NCBI RefSeq assembly: GCF_029892065.1
Contig: NZ_CP120373.1
Coordinates: 124,001-188,000 of the forward strand
Direction of reading: 5' to 3'
DNA: 64,000 nucleotides
Origin: Sinorhizobium garamanticum
GTDB lineage: Bacteria > Pseudomonadota > Alphaproteobacteria > Rhizobiales > Rhizobiaceae
In this document: positions 16,643 through 25,313 of the stretch, in pieces
How positions within the stretch are numbered: position 1 is the first letter of the stretch
Layout: every line of letters begins with the position of its first letter
Notes under the pieces: model-generated
The model's database searches: none
What the model was told of the DNA's origin: nothing
Seen by the model: the letters and a program-made list of their open reading frames with translations, nothing else
Position numbers and translations under genes: made by a program

Positions 16643-18781
16643 ATGGTCTCCCATCAAATCCGGAGACGCACCTTGTCTGCTTTCAAGAACCTGCCCACCG
16701 CCCCCGTCGCTCCGAAGAAGCCGCTCACCGATACACGCCACGGTATTACCCGGACCGACGACTATGCCTGGCTCCGGGCGGACAATTGGCAGGCGATGTT
16801 CAAGGATCCCTCCATTCTCGATCCGGAGATCCGCACGCATCTCGAAGCCGAAAACGCGTATATGAACGCGGCGATGGCGGACACGAAGGAATTGCAGAAG
16901 ACCCTCTTTGCCGAGATGCGCGGCCGCATCAAGGAGGACGATTCTTCCGTTCCGATGAAGGATGGGGCCTTCGCTTACGGCACCTTTTACGTGACAGGCG
17001 GCGAACAGCCCCGCTACTTCCGGATCCCGCGCGACGGCAACCACAAGGATGAGGCGATCCGCCACGTGCTGCTCAACGGCGACAAGGAAGCCGAAGGCAA
17101 GGCCTATTTCCGCCTCGCCGGCATCGACCATTGCAGCGACCATTCCCGCGGCATTTGGGGTTACGATGACAAGGGGTCGGAATATTTCACCCTGAAGGTG
17201 CGCGATCTTTCGACCGGCGAGGATCTGCCCGATGTGATCGAGAATACGGGTGGCGGCGGTGCATGGGCGCCGGACGGCAAGAGCTTCTTCTACACCGTGC
17301 TCGACGAGAACCATCGGCCGTCGAAGATCTTCCACCACGTCGTCGGCACGCCCCAGAAAGACGACCGGCTCGTCTATGAGGAAAAGGACCCGGGGTTCTT
17401 CATGTCGGTCGGCGGGTCGCTGCTCGACGACTTCATCTACATCGATATCCATGACCACGAAACCAGCGAGTACCGCCTGCTCACGACCAATGACCTGACG
17501 GCAGAGCCGCAGCTCGTGGCGGAGCGCGTAACCGGTCTCGAATACTCGATGACGGAAGGCGGTGATGTTTTCTACATCCTGATCAATGCCGACGGCGCCA
17601 AGGATTTCAAGATCATGGAAGCGCCTGTGGAGGCGCCGCAGAAGCAAAACTGGCGCGAGGTCGTGCCGCACAAGCCAGGCACGCTGATCCTCAATCACAT
17701 GGCCTATGCCCGCCATCTGGTCTGGCTGCAGCGGCGCGACGGATTGCCGGAAATCGTCATCCGTGACCGCAAGACCGGCGAGGAGCACGCGATTGCCTTC
17801 GCCGAGGAAGCCTACTCGTTGGGGCTCTCGGGCGCTGCCGAATACGACACCGACGTCATCCGCTTCTCTTACTCGTCGATGACGACGCCGTCGCAACTCT
17901 TCGACTACGACATGGCAACGCGTCAGCGCACGCTCTTGAAGACCCAGGAAGTGCCGTCCGGCCACAATCCCGACGACTATGTGACCCGCCGTGTCTTCGC
18001 GCCGTCATGGGATGGCATCGAGGTGCCGGTCACCCTGCTCTACCGCAAGGATACGCCGCTCGACGGTTCCGCCCCTTGCCTGCTCTATGGCTACGGAGCC
18101 TACGGCATCACCATTCCGGCTGGCTTCAACACCAACTGCCTCTCGCTCGTCGACCGCGGCTTCGTCTATGCCATCGCCCATATCCGCGGCGGCAAGGACA
18201 AGGGCTTCCAATGGTACGAAGACGGAAAAATGGCGAAGAAGACCAACACCTTCAAAGACTTCATCGCTGCCGCCGACTATTTGAATCAAGAGAAGTTCAC
18301 GTCCTACGCGAACATCATCGCCGAAGGCGGCTCGGCCGGCGGCATGCTTATGGGGGCGGTCGCCAATATGGCGCCGGAGAAGTTCAAGGGCATCATTGCC
18401 GCCGTTCCCTTCGTCGATGTCTTGAACACCATGCTCGACGACACGCTGCCGCTCACTCCGCCGGAATGGCCGGAATGGGGCAATCCGATCGAGAGCGCCG
18501 AATTCTACAACATCATCGCCGGCTACTCGCCCTACGACAAAGTGGAGGCGAAGCCTTATCCGGCGATCCTGGCGCTCGGCGGCCTGACCGATCCGCGCGT
18601 GACCTATTGGGAGCCGGCGAAGTGGGTAGCGAAACTCCGGGAGAAGACCACTGGCAGCGCCCCGATCCTGATGAAGACCAACATGGATGCCGGCCATGCT
18701 GGCGCATCCGGACGCTTCCAGCGGCTGGAGGAAATCGCCTTCGAATATGCCTTCGCCATCAAGGTCGCGGGCAAGATGTAG
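16643..18781 (+). CDS. ptrB: oligopeptidase B (prolyl oligopeptidase family S9A)
   Basis: This 712-residue protein has an N-terminal beta-propeller (about 80-420) and a C-terminal alpha/beta hydrolase domain. The catalytic Ser (about 564) lies in EGGSAGGMLMG, the Asp (about 650) follows GLTDPRV, and the His (about 685) is in MDAGHAGASGR. Acidic residues expected in family B for Arg/Lys specificity are plausible (family knowledge). The enzyme cleaves short peptides after basic residues in the cytosol. The start is ambiguous: ATG at 16643, or TTG at 16673 with GGAG seven bases before it and a better match to homologue length (about 700). Confidence 0.9.
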   Translation: MVSHQIRRRTLSAFKNLPTAPVAPKKPLTDTRHGITRTDDYAWLRADNWQAMFKDPSILDPEIRTHLEAENAYMNAAMADTKELQKTLFAEMRGRIKEDDSSVPMKDGAFAYGTFYVTGGEQPRYFRIPRDGNHKDEAIRHVLLNGDKEAEGKAYFRLAGIDHCSDHSRGIWGYDDKGSEYFTLKVRDLSTGEDLPDVIENTGGGGAWAPDGKSFFYTVLDENHRPSKIFHHVVGTPQKDDRLVYEEKDPGFFMSVGGSLLDDFIYIDIHDHETSEYRLLTTNDLTAEPQLVAERVTGLEYSMTEGGDVFYILINADGAKDFKIMEAPVEAPQKQNWREVVPHKPGTLILNHMAYARHLVWLQRRDGLPEIVIRDRKTGEEHAIAFAEEAYSLGLSGAAEYDTDVIRFSYSSMTTPSQLFDYDMATRQRTLLKTQEVPSGHNPDDYVTRRVFAPSWDGIEVPVTLLYRKDTPLDGSAPCLLYGYGAYGITIPAGFNTNCLSLVDRGFVYAIAHIRGGKDKGFQWYEDGKMAKKTNTFKDFIAAADYLNQEKFTSYANIIAEGGSAGGMLMGAVANMAPEKFKGIIAAVPFVDVLNTMLDDTLPLTPPEWPEWGNPIESAEFYNIIAGYSPYDKVEAKPYPAILALGGLTDPRVTYWEPAKWVAKLREKTTGSAPILMKTNMDAGHAGASGRFQRLEEIAFEYAFAIKVAGKM

Positions 18782-18799
18782 CGGCCGGGAGGAAAAAGC

Positions 18800-19327
18800 A
18801 TGCCGGTCTATGTCGCACTGCTGCGGGCGATCAACGTCGGGGGGACCGGCACGCTTCCGATGGCGGAGCTGAAGGCCATTTGCGAGAGCCTCGGCTTCAC
18901 CGATGTGAAGACCTACATCCAGAGCGGCAATGTGCTCTTTCGATCCAACCTTTCCGAAGCCAAGGTGCAGGAGGGGCTCGAAGATGCTCTGGCGGAACGA
19001 ATGGGCAAGGCGCCCGGCGTCATCTTGCGCGGCCGCGACGAACTGCAAAAGATCGTCGACGACGCGCCGTTCGCGAACGCCAAGCCGAATTTTCTGCTGG
19101 TGACGTTCCTGCCTGAGCCGCCGCCTGCCGATGCGCTTGACAAGCTCGTCGCCCCGGACGGCGAGCAAGTGCAAATCAGCGGCCGGGAGATCTATGTCCA
19201 TTTCCCCAACGGTTCGGGAAAGTCGAAGCTCAAATTGCCCGCCCTCAAACCGGGTACCGCCCGCAATCTCAATACCGTCCGGAAACTCGCCGAACTCGCG
19301 GCTGAGCTCGAGGATCGTGAAGCCTGA
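18800..19327 (+). CDS. DUF1697 family protein
   Basis: A 175-residue protein opening MPVYVALLRAINVGGTGTLPM, then ICESLGFTDVKTYIQSGNVLF. This is the unmistakable DUF1697 signature; the family includes many uncharacterised cytosolic proteins. The C-terminal part retains FPNGSGKSKL and TARNLNTVRKLAELA. It begins 18 bases after oligopeptidase B and probably shares its transcript. Function unknown. Confidence 0.88.
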   Translation: MPVYVALLRAINVGGTGTLPMAELKAICESLGFTDVKTYIQSGNVLFRSNLSEAKVQEGLEDALAERMGKAPGVILRGRDELQKIVDDAPFANAKPNFLLVTFLPEPPPADALDKLVAPDGEQVQISGREIYVHFPNGSGKSKLKLPALKPGTARNLNTVRKLAELAAELEDREA

Positions 19328-19333
19328 ACGCCA

Positions 19334-19955
19334 TCAGGCGGGCGCGATAGGCTGGAACAGCAGCCGCACGAAGGTGCGGAAGACCAGCAGCTGGTCGGGC
19401 AGGCTCTTCGGCTCCTTCAACGCCTTTGAAAGCACGATGCCGCCTTCCAGCACGGTCGAGACCATATCTGCCAGTTGGTCGGCGTCGAGCGCCTCGCGCG
19501 GGCGATAGTGGCGCATGATATCGCGGAACATGGCGCCGAAGCGCCGACGCCACATCAGCGCCGCCTGCCGGTTGATCTCCTGGATCTCGCGGTCGAAGGC
19601 ACGCTCCTGCGTGCACATGGTCGCGACCAGACAGCCGGGATGGCCGTTTGGCAGGTCCGAGAGCAATTCCGACAACAGCTTCAGGCCGAGCAGGAAAGCC
19701 TGCAGCGGGTCGTCCGCGAGATGGGTGTGCACGGCTGAAGATCTCGTCGTAGATCCGTTCGTCGTTTTCGATGTAGCGTTCCAGGAGTGCCTTGGCGAGC
19801 TCGTTCTTGTCGCGGAAATGATAGAAGAAACCGCTCTTGGTGATGCCGGTTTCGGCGATCAGTTCGTCGATCGAGGTTGCCCCAAAACCCTTTGCCAGCA
19901 CGGCGGCTTCGGCGACATCGAGGAGCCTCGTCCGCGTTTCCTCACCCTTTCGCAT
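19334..19955 (-). pseudogene. TetR-family regulator broken by a frameshift
   Basis: The DNA-binding half is read from the ATG at 19955: MRKGEETRTRLLDVAEAA, a TetR helix-turn-helix (ATSIDELIAETGITKSGFFYHF) and YIENDERIYDEIFSRA. The ligand-binding half is intact but in another frame, ending at 19334: DDPLQAFLLGLKLLSELL, NGHPGCLVATMCTQERAF and so on. The frames meet near 19725-19745, at GCCGTGCACACCCATC on the minus strand. Either one extra C in the CC run or a lost CA in the CACA run explains it; restoring CA gives an in-frame A-H-T-H junction. This could be a real null allele or a sequencing error. GGAG 6 bases before the ATG shows the start is genuine. Confidence 0.8.
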
Positions 19956-19966
19956 GGTCCGCTCCT

Positions 19967-19979
19967 GTACCGCCGGTAC
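19967..19979. promoter_or_regulatory. palindrome upstream of the broken TetR gene (candidate operator)
   Basis: GTACCG-C-CGGTAC is a perfect 6+1+6 palindrome 12 bases upstream of the TetR start. TetR regulators commonly bind such sites over their own promoters, so autoregulation is likely where the gene is intact. This is inference from position. Confidence 0.45.
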
Positions 19980-20174
19980 GGTTTTCGGCTTGGATAACGC
20001 CTCCCACGTCCTCCGCCGCCACCCGATCTCAACGGCAAGTGTCTGTTTTCACATCGAAATGGGGATCTCCCACAAGTAGTATACCGCAACTCCTCTAGTT
20101 TAGCAGATGATAAAAAGGCAGAAATTCATCCGATCCCCTGGCACGGAAGATCCGTGAAGACCAGGGGGAAGAGG

Positions 20175-21143
20175 ATGGAGCAAGAGATGGCCAAGTACCG
20201 AGAAAACTTGCCGCTGCTGAACGGAGGCACATTCCTCACCGATGGCGGCATGGAGACAACCCTGATCTTTCACGACGGCTTCGAGCTTCCGCATTTCGCT
20301 TCCTTCGTGCTTTTGTCGTCGGCCGAGGGGCGCCGGAAGCTTCTGCAATATTACACGCACTATCTCGACGTCGCCCGACGTCATGATACCGGCTTCGTTC
20401 TCGACACCGCCACGTGGCGAGCCAATGCCGATTGGGGCAAGAAGCTCGGCTACGATGCGGAGGCGCTCGCAACCGCCAACCGCGACGCGGTCAATCTGCT
20501 GACCGGATTGCGCACCGAATACGAGCGGCCGCAAGCGCCCATTGTCCTCAATGGCGTGATCGGCCCGCGCGGTGACGGCTACAAAGCCGGGAAGATGAAC
20601 GCCGACGAGGCGGAGGATTACCATGCGGTCCAGATTGCCACCTTCGCCGCAAGCGAAGCCGACATGGTATCCGCCATTACATTGACTAATGTCGACGAGG
20701 CTATCGGCATTGCCCGCGCTGCCCGGAAGCACGGCATGCCCTGCGTCATCTCCTTCACCGTCGAGACCGATGGCCGGCTGGTGACCGGCCAGTCACTGCA
20801 GGATGCGATCGAGACGGTGGATACGGAGACGGGCGGCTATCCGCATTACTATATGATCAACTGCGCGCATCCGAGCCATTTCGATGGCGCACTCGACCAG
20901 GGCGAGGCCTGGGTCAAACGGATCGGCGGCATTCGCGCCAATGCCTCGATGATGAGCCACGCCGAACTCGACGAGAGCGAGACGCTCGATGCGGGCGATC
21001 CGGCAGATCTCGCCCGGCGCCATCGGTCCCTGACCGGCCGCATGCCACAACTGCGTGTCCTCGGCGGCTGCTGCGGCACCGACCACCGTCACATCGCGGC
21101 GATATGCGAAGCCTGCCTTCCTCGCACGGCCCTGAGCGCCTGA
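20175..21143 (+). CDS. homocysteine S-methyltransferase family protein
   Basis: A 322-residue (beta/alpha)8 barrel protein. The N-terminus has GGTFLTDGGMETTLIF, the substrate-binding start of the family. The three zinc-ligand cysteines are Cys230 (MINCAHPSHF) and Cys299/Cys300 (LGGCCGTDH). The enzyme class moves a methyl group from S-methylmethionine or a betaine to homocysteine, making methionine. ATG at 20175 follows AGGGGG; another ATG four codons later (20187) is an equal candidate, and GTG at 20154 is less likely. Substrate not determinable; the bet genes are 34 kb away, so no operon argument is made. Confidence 0.85.
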   Translation: MEQEMAKYRENLPLLNGGTFLTDGGMETTLIFHDGFELPHFASFVLLSSAEGRRKLLQYYTHYLDVARRHDTGFVLDTATWRANADWGKKLGYDAEALATANRDAVNLLTGLRTEYERPQAPIVLNGVIGPRGDGYKAGKMNADEAEDYHAVQIATFAASEADMVSAITLTNVDEAIGIARAARKHGMPCVISFTVETDGRLVTGQSLQDAIETVDTETGGYPHYYMINCAHPSHFDGALDQGEAWVKRIGGIRANASMMSHAELDESETLDAGDPADLARRHRSLTGRMPQLRVLGGCCGTDHRHIAAICEACLPRTALSA

Positions 21144-21291
21144 CACAGACAACCGCGTTCTCGCCCTCCGGCGATACCTACCGGAGGGCACGCGGATAAA
21201 GTCTCGGCCTCGCGGAACAATCGACGCTCGTGTAGACTTGTCCCGATAGCAGTGACCCGTCGGCACTGCCCGGCGCGCAACGGGACAGAGA

Positions 21292-22800
21292 ATGATGAAC
21301 TACGTGCCCCCGCAACCGGCCTCTGAGACGGCCCCCTTTCCGTTCGACAACAGCTATGCGCGGTTGCCCGCGAACTTCTATGCTCGTGTCGAGCCGACAC
21401 CGGTTGCAGAGCCCTGGCTGATCAAGTTCAACCGAAAGCTCGCAGAAGAGCTTGGCCTCGATGCGGAAGCGCTCGAACGCAACGGCGCGGCGATTTTTTC
21501 GGGTAATAAAGTGCCGCCTGGCGCAGAGCCGCTTGCCATGGCCTATGCGGGACACCAGTTCGGTACCTTCGTCCCGCAACTTGGCGATGGGCGTGCGATC
21601 CTGCTTGGCGAGGTGGTCGACCGCGACGGAAAAAGGCGCGACATCCAGCTCAAGGGATGCGGCCAGACGCCCTTTTCCCGCCGCGGCGACGGACGGGCGG
21701 CGCTCGGACCGGTGCTGCGGGAATATATCGTCAGCGAAGCGATGCATGCGTTGGGCGTGCCGACGACCCGCGCGCTCGCTGCCACCGTGACCGGCCAGCC
21801 GGTCTATCGCGAACAGATCCTGCCCGGCGCGGTCTTCACGCGCGTCGCCGCAAGCCATGTCCGCGTCGGTACGTTTCAATTCTTTGCCGCCCGTGGCGAC
21901 ATGGAGTCGGTCAAGGCGCTGGCCGACTACGTGATCGAACGCCATTACCCAGAGTTGAAGGACAGCGAACAACGATATTTTTCGCTGTTCAAAGCGGTCG
22001 CCGCACGGCAGGCGGCATTGATCGCCCGCTGGCTTCACATCGGCTTCATCCACGGGGTGATGAACACCGACAACATGGCAGTCTCCGGCGAGACGATCGA
22101 TTTCGGCCCCTGCGCCTTCGTGGACGCCTATGATCCGAAGAAGGTGTTCAGTTCGATCGACCAGTTCGGTCGCTATGCCTATGCCAACCAGCCGGCGATC
22201 GGCCAGTGGAACCTTGCGCGTCTCGCCGAAACACTGGTGCCGCTGTTCGACCCGGTTGCCGATACGGCGGTCAACCTCGCCAACGATGCGCTCACCGAAT
22301 ACGGATCGATCTTCCAGAGCCATTGGCTCGACGGCTTGCGCCGCAAGATCGGACTTTCGACCGAAGAAGATGGCGATCTCGATCTGATCCAATCGCTCCT
22401 TACCCTGATGCACAAGGGCAATGCGGATTTCACCCTGGTCTTCCGGCGCCTCGCGGAATCGGCGGAAAACGCGGGCGCCGACCCGGCTCTCGTCGAGCTT
22501 TTCGAAGAGTCGGACGCAGTTTCGCCGTGGCTTCGCGATTGGCGCGGGCGCCTGGCTCGCGAAACACTCGACGCCGGCGCGCGCGCCGCGGCGATGCGAT
22601 CCGTTAACCCGGCTTTCATTCCGCGCAACCACCGCGTGGAGCAGGCGATCGAGGCAGCGACTCGCGACGCGGATTTTTCGCTGTTCGAAGCGCTTCTCGA
22701 CGTCACGTCGAGACCCTATGAAGACCAACCCGAGCATGCGGCTTACGCTGCACCGCCTGAGCCTGGCGAAGAAGTGCTGCAGACCTTCTGCGGCACCTGA
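21292..22800 (+). CDS. selO: protein adenylyltransferase SelO (YdiU/UPF0061)
   Basis: A 502-residue SelO pseudokinase that AMPylates proteins. Visible family segments are [22 protein letters not shown] (the GDGRA loop), [29 protein letters not shown], and [24 protein letters not shown] with the metal-binding Asn/Asp of the active site. The protein ends F-C-G-T, so a Cys is the third residue from the end, the position of selenocysteine in eukaryotic SelO. Bacterial SelO is linked to redox homeostasis and protein glutathionylation. The start at ATG-ATG is reasonable and no operon partner is obvious. Confidence 0.93.
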   Translation: MMNYVPPQPASETAPFPFDNSYARLPANFYARVEPTPVAEPWLIKFNRKLAEELGLDAEALERNGAAIFSGNKVPPGAEPLAMAYAGHQFGTFVPQLGDGRAILLGEVVDRDGKRRDIQLKGCGQTPFSRRGDGRAALGPVLREYIVSEAMHALGVPTTRALAATVTGQPVYREQILPGAVFTRVAASHVRVGTFQFFAARGDMESVKALADYVIERHYPELKDSEQRYFSLFKAVAARQAALIARWLHIGFIHGVMNTDNMAVSGETIDFGPCAFVDAYDPKKVFSSIDQFGRYAYANQPAIGQWNLARLAETLVPLFDPVADTAVNLANDALTEYGSIFQSHWLDGLRRKIGLSTEEDGDLDLIQSLLTLMHKGNADFTLVFRRLAESAENAGADPALVELFEESDAVSPWLRDWRGRLARETLDAGARAAAMRSVNPAFIPRNHRVEQAIEAATRDADFSLFEALLDVTSRPYEDQPEHAAYAAPPEPGEEVLQTFCGT

Positions 22801-23026
22801 GCGGCAGCCCACTGCCGCACTCGGTCGCGACATTCGCGGCGCATTGCGGCCTCCGCATTTTTGCAACCCCACAGAGTGCGGGCCATTGAAAGGCACGCTG
22901 CAGCCGTCAGATGGCGACCACATCATTGCCTACACTCTCCCCTGAACTCGCCGGCTGGTTGCATCGAAAGGCTCGCGCAAGTGCCCATGGACAGGCTCAC
23001 CCGGAACCTTACATCCAGGGATTCCC

Positions 23027-23488
23027 ATGAAAATCGAAAGCAGCCTTTCCAACTACTACCTTTCGCAGCGCCGTTCCGTCGCAAGCAGCCTTCCCTCGCT
23101 CGACGAAGCAGGCGGTGATCGAGCGCAGCGTCGTCCTCCGCCCACCATTGCACCGGCCTCGCCCTCCGTCTCGCTTTCACGCGCACTCTGGCAGTCATTC
23201 GCCGAGGACGAAACGGCCGCTTCCTCGATCACCGAGGGTAAGTCGCCGTTCGGCTCAAGCGTTGCCGACGAGTTCCTTGAATGGTCGACGATGTCGTTTG
23301 CCGAAAAAATCCGGGTACAGTATCTCGAAGCACATGGGTTGACGGAGGAAAGCCTGGAAGCGATGCCGCCTGAGGAACGGGCAGCAATCGAGGAAGAAAT
23401 CCGCAAGGCCGTCGCCGAAAGCCTCGGCATCAAGGAACAGGCCAGCGCGACGGCATCGGATATCGCAGACAGCGCTGCCGACGCCTGA
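23027..23488 (+). CDS. conserved-looking hypothetical protein
   Basis: A 153-residue protein I do not recognise. It begins MKIESSLSNYYLSQRRSVAS, has a Pro/Ser-rich disordered region to about residue 85, then an amphipathic helical part (EWSTMSFAEKIRVQYLEAHGL, EERAAIEEEIRKAVAESLGI). No signal peptide or membrane segment is seen. The helical part is acidic and could be an interaction domain. It stands alone between selO and the convergent beta-lactamase gene, with a 14-base gap to the latter. Codon use looks native. Function unknown. Confidence 0.65.
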   Translation: MKIESSLSNYYLSQRRSVASSLPSLDEAGGDRAQRRPPPTIAPASPSVSLSRALWQSFAEDETAASSITEGKSPFGSSVADEFLEWSTMSFAEKIRVQYLEAHGLTEESLEAMPPEERAAIEEEIRKAVAESLGIKEQASATASDIADSAADA

Positions 23489-23502
23489 TGCCGTCGGCGT
23501 GA

Positions 23503-24393
23503 TCAAACCATACCTGCAATAATCTTTCCGACCTCGGCGAAGACGGGATTCAGCTCCTTCACCGGCGCCTTGGCCTCGGCGATGTAGACCGCGACCAGGA
23601 TCGGCCCGCGATCCTTCGGCCAAACGACGGCGATATCGGACGCCGCGCCTGTCGTACTCGTCCCGGTCTTGTCGCCGATGCGCCAATCCTTCGGCATGCC
23701 GGCCCGAAGGCGCGCGTCGCCGGTCTTGTTGGCGACGATCCAGTCGATGAACTGCATCCGGGAGCTCTCCGACAAAATCGGGCCGAGCGTCAGATTGCCA
23801 AGCGTTTCCAGCATGGCCGTCGGCGTCGTCGTGTCACGTGGGTCCCCTGGCCTCGCTTCGTTAAGCTCGGGCTCGGTGCGGTCAAGCCGCGTCGTCTGAT
23901 CGTCGATCGACCGCAGCCAGGTCGTCAACCCTTCCGGCCCGCCGAAACTTTCGAGCAACAGATTGCCCGCGGCGTTATCGCTGATCGTCACCGCCGCCTC
24001 ACAGAGCTCGGCGACTGTCATGCCGTCACCTTCCACGTGTTTTTCGGTCACCGGCGAATAGGGAACCAGAGCGTCCTTCCCGAACGTAATGCGCCGGTCG
24101 AGCTTTTCCTTCCCCCGGTCCACACGGGCCAGCACGCAGGCCGCGGCCAACGCCTTGAAGGTCGAGCACATGGCAAAGCGCTCGGTTTCCCGCTGGCCGA
24201 AGGAGATGTTCGTTTCCGTGTCGAGCACGGCGACGCCGAGGCGACCACCCGTGCGTTTTTCGAGTTCGCCAAGCTGCTTCGAGACGTCGTTATCTGAGCC
24301 CGAAACGGCGCGCGCCGTGCCGGGCAGAACGAGTGCCGGATAGAGCATAGCGGAGCCGACGAGCATGGTGCGGCGATTGATGAAAAGGGGCAC
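23503..24393 (-). CDS. bla: class A beta-lactamase
   Basis: A 296-residue exported protein with all class A motifs: Ser77-Thr-Phe-Lys80 (CSTFK, Ambler 70-73), Ser-Asp-Asn at 138-140 (Ambler 130-132), Glu174-Pro-Glu-Leu-Asn (Ambler 166-170) and Lys242-Thr-Gly (Ambler 234-236). It hydrolyses beta-lactams in the periplasm. The N-terminus has a twin-Arg-like NRRTMLVGSAML leader ending ARA. GTG at 24393 is chosen because GGAGG lies six bases before it; an ATG at 24435 is upstream. A Cys sits at Ambler 69, but no Cys at 238 is visible, so the carbapenemase-type disulfide is absent. No regulator of the AmpR type flanks it. Confidence 0.92.
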   Translation of the reverse strand: MPLFINRRTMLVGSAMLYPALVLPGTARAVSGSDNDVSKQLGELEKRTGGRLGVAVLDTETNISFGQRETERFAMCSTFKALAAACVLARVDRGKEKLDRRITFGKDALVPYSPVTEKHVEGDGMTVAELCEAAVTISDNAAGNLLLESFGGPEGLTTWLRSIDDQTTRLDRTEPELNEARPGDPRDTTTPTAMLETLGNLTLGPILSESSRMQFIDWIVANKTGDARLRAGMPKDWRIGDKTGTSTTGAASDIAVVWPKDRGPILVAVYIAEAKAPVKELNPVFAEVGKIIAGMV

Positions 24394-24693
24394 GTTCTTC
24401 CTCCATCCGGGGCGTGCGGCCTTTGCCACGCCCACCTCTAAATTACTGATAGTGAATATTTATTTTCGCCGACGCGACAGCGGCCAGCGATCATTGCGAC
24501 GCAAATCGCTAAGCGGCAAATATGGCGGCCTTGTGCTCGCGGCGAACCGCCTTCTGAGTTCGGCCGTCTGCTTGCGGGCGAGATGGAAAGTCACGTCTGA
24601 TGAGACGCGCGGCGCTGCGGGCCTAGTCTATTGAGGAGAGAATGCCGCCGCCCTATGTGAATACTCCAGCGACTATAGATCTGAGGCGACAGC

Positions 24694-25107
24694 ATGTATT
24701 CGATCGGTGACCTCTCCCGCCGCGCCGGCGTCAAGATCCCGACTATCCGTTATTACGAGCAGATGGGGCTGATCGAGGCGCCGGAACGCTCGGAAGGCAA
24801 TCAACGGCGTTATGAAAGGCGCGAACTCGAACGACTGGCCTTCATCCGTCACGCACGCGACCTGGGGCTCTCGATCGGGGCGATCCGCGATCTATTGGCG
24901 CTCAGCGAACATCCGGAGCGCCCTTGCGGCGAGGCGGACCGCATCGCCGCCGAACACCTCGTCGCGGTGCGCGAAAAGATCACCAGGCTGCGGAAGCTGG
25001 AAAGTGAACTGGAACGCATCGTCGCCTGCCACGGCGACCATACGATTGGCGACTGCTACGTTATCCGGGCACTGGCCGACCATTCGATGTGCGGGACCGA
25101 CCACTGA
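24694..25107 (+). CDS. MerR-family metal-responsive regulator (ZntR/CadR-like)
   Basis: A 137-residue regulator: MerR winged HTH (MYSIGDLSRRAGVKIPTIRYYEQMGL), a long dimerisation helix (about 82-110) and a metal loop. Cys78 (RPCGEA), Cys112, His113, His116 and Cys121 (ACHGDHTIGDC) match the ZntR/CadR/PbrR metal-binding layout; a further Cys133/His137 tail pair is present. Such regulators sense zinc, cadmium or lead and activate efflux ATPases. No efflux gene lies near it in this window, so it acts elsewhere or senses something else. It is divergent from bla with a 300-base gap. Confidence 0.85.
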   Translation: MYSIGDLSRRAGVKIPTIRYYEQMGLIEAPERSEGNQRRYERRELERLAFIRHARDLGLSIGAIRDLLALSEHPERPCGEADRIAAEHLVAVREKITRLRKLESELERIVACHGDHTIGDCYVIRALADHSMCGTDH

Positions 25108-25136
25108 GGCCCGCCCCAGAGGCGCGAGAATCCCCG

Positions 25137-25165
25137 TTGACAAAGTCACGGAAATGGCGAATCTA
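25137..25165 (+). promoter_or_regulatory. sigma70-type promoter for a candidate small RNA
   Basis: TTGACA at 25137-25142, a 17-base spacer and AATCTA at 25160-25165. A transcript would start near 25171, about 64 bases after the MerR stop, and run into the strong terminator at 25250. The -10 is a weak match; the -35 is perfect. Confidence 0.45.
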
Positions 25166-25170
25166 CGCGC

Positions 25171-25275
25171 ATGATCAAGAACGCACCCATTTCCCGCGTG
25201 TATTTTTGGCTGTTCCGATAGGAGCGGCCTGCTGATCATATTCAACAAGGCCGCCATCAGGCGGCTTTTGTTTTT
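25171..25275 (+). ncRNA. candidate small RNA of about 100 nt
   Basis: The stretch between the predicted start and the T-run of the terminator has no open reading frame with a ribosome site. It is bounded by a consensus -35, a 17-base spacer and an intrinsic terminator with a U tract. Unpaired, A/U-richer stretches (TTTTTGGCTGTTCCG, CATATTCAACAAGG) precede the terminator stem, as in Hfq-dependent rhizobial sRNAs. I do not recognise the family. It could instead be an attenuated leader of the following GNAT gene, whose ribosome site is 30 bases beyond the terminator. Confidence 0.35.
25250..25275 (+). terminator. strong intrinsic terminator
   Basis: GCCGCC-ATCA-GGCGGC stem-loop followed by TTTTGTTTTT. 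It stands between the MerR gene and the GNAT gene. It ends either MerR transcription, the candidate small RNA, or both. Confidence 0.8.
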
Positions 25276-25313
25276 CACGGCACCTGATGGCGGCAGAACC
25301 AAAGGAGCCGAGA

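Noticed and set aside
16574..17965. Long minus-strand open frame opposite oligopeptidase B
   Set aside because: It mirrors the plus-strand codon structure, with no ribosome site or known family; the plus strand encodes a full prolyl oligopeptidase.
18005..19201. 398-codon minus-strand frame over the oligopeptidase B / DUF1697 junction
   Set aside because: Shadow of two plus-strand genes with family signatures; no ribosome site.
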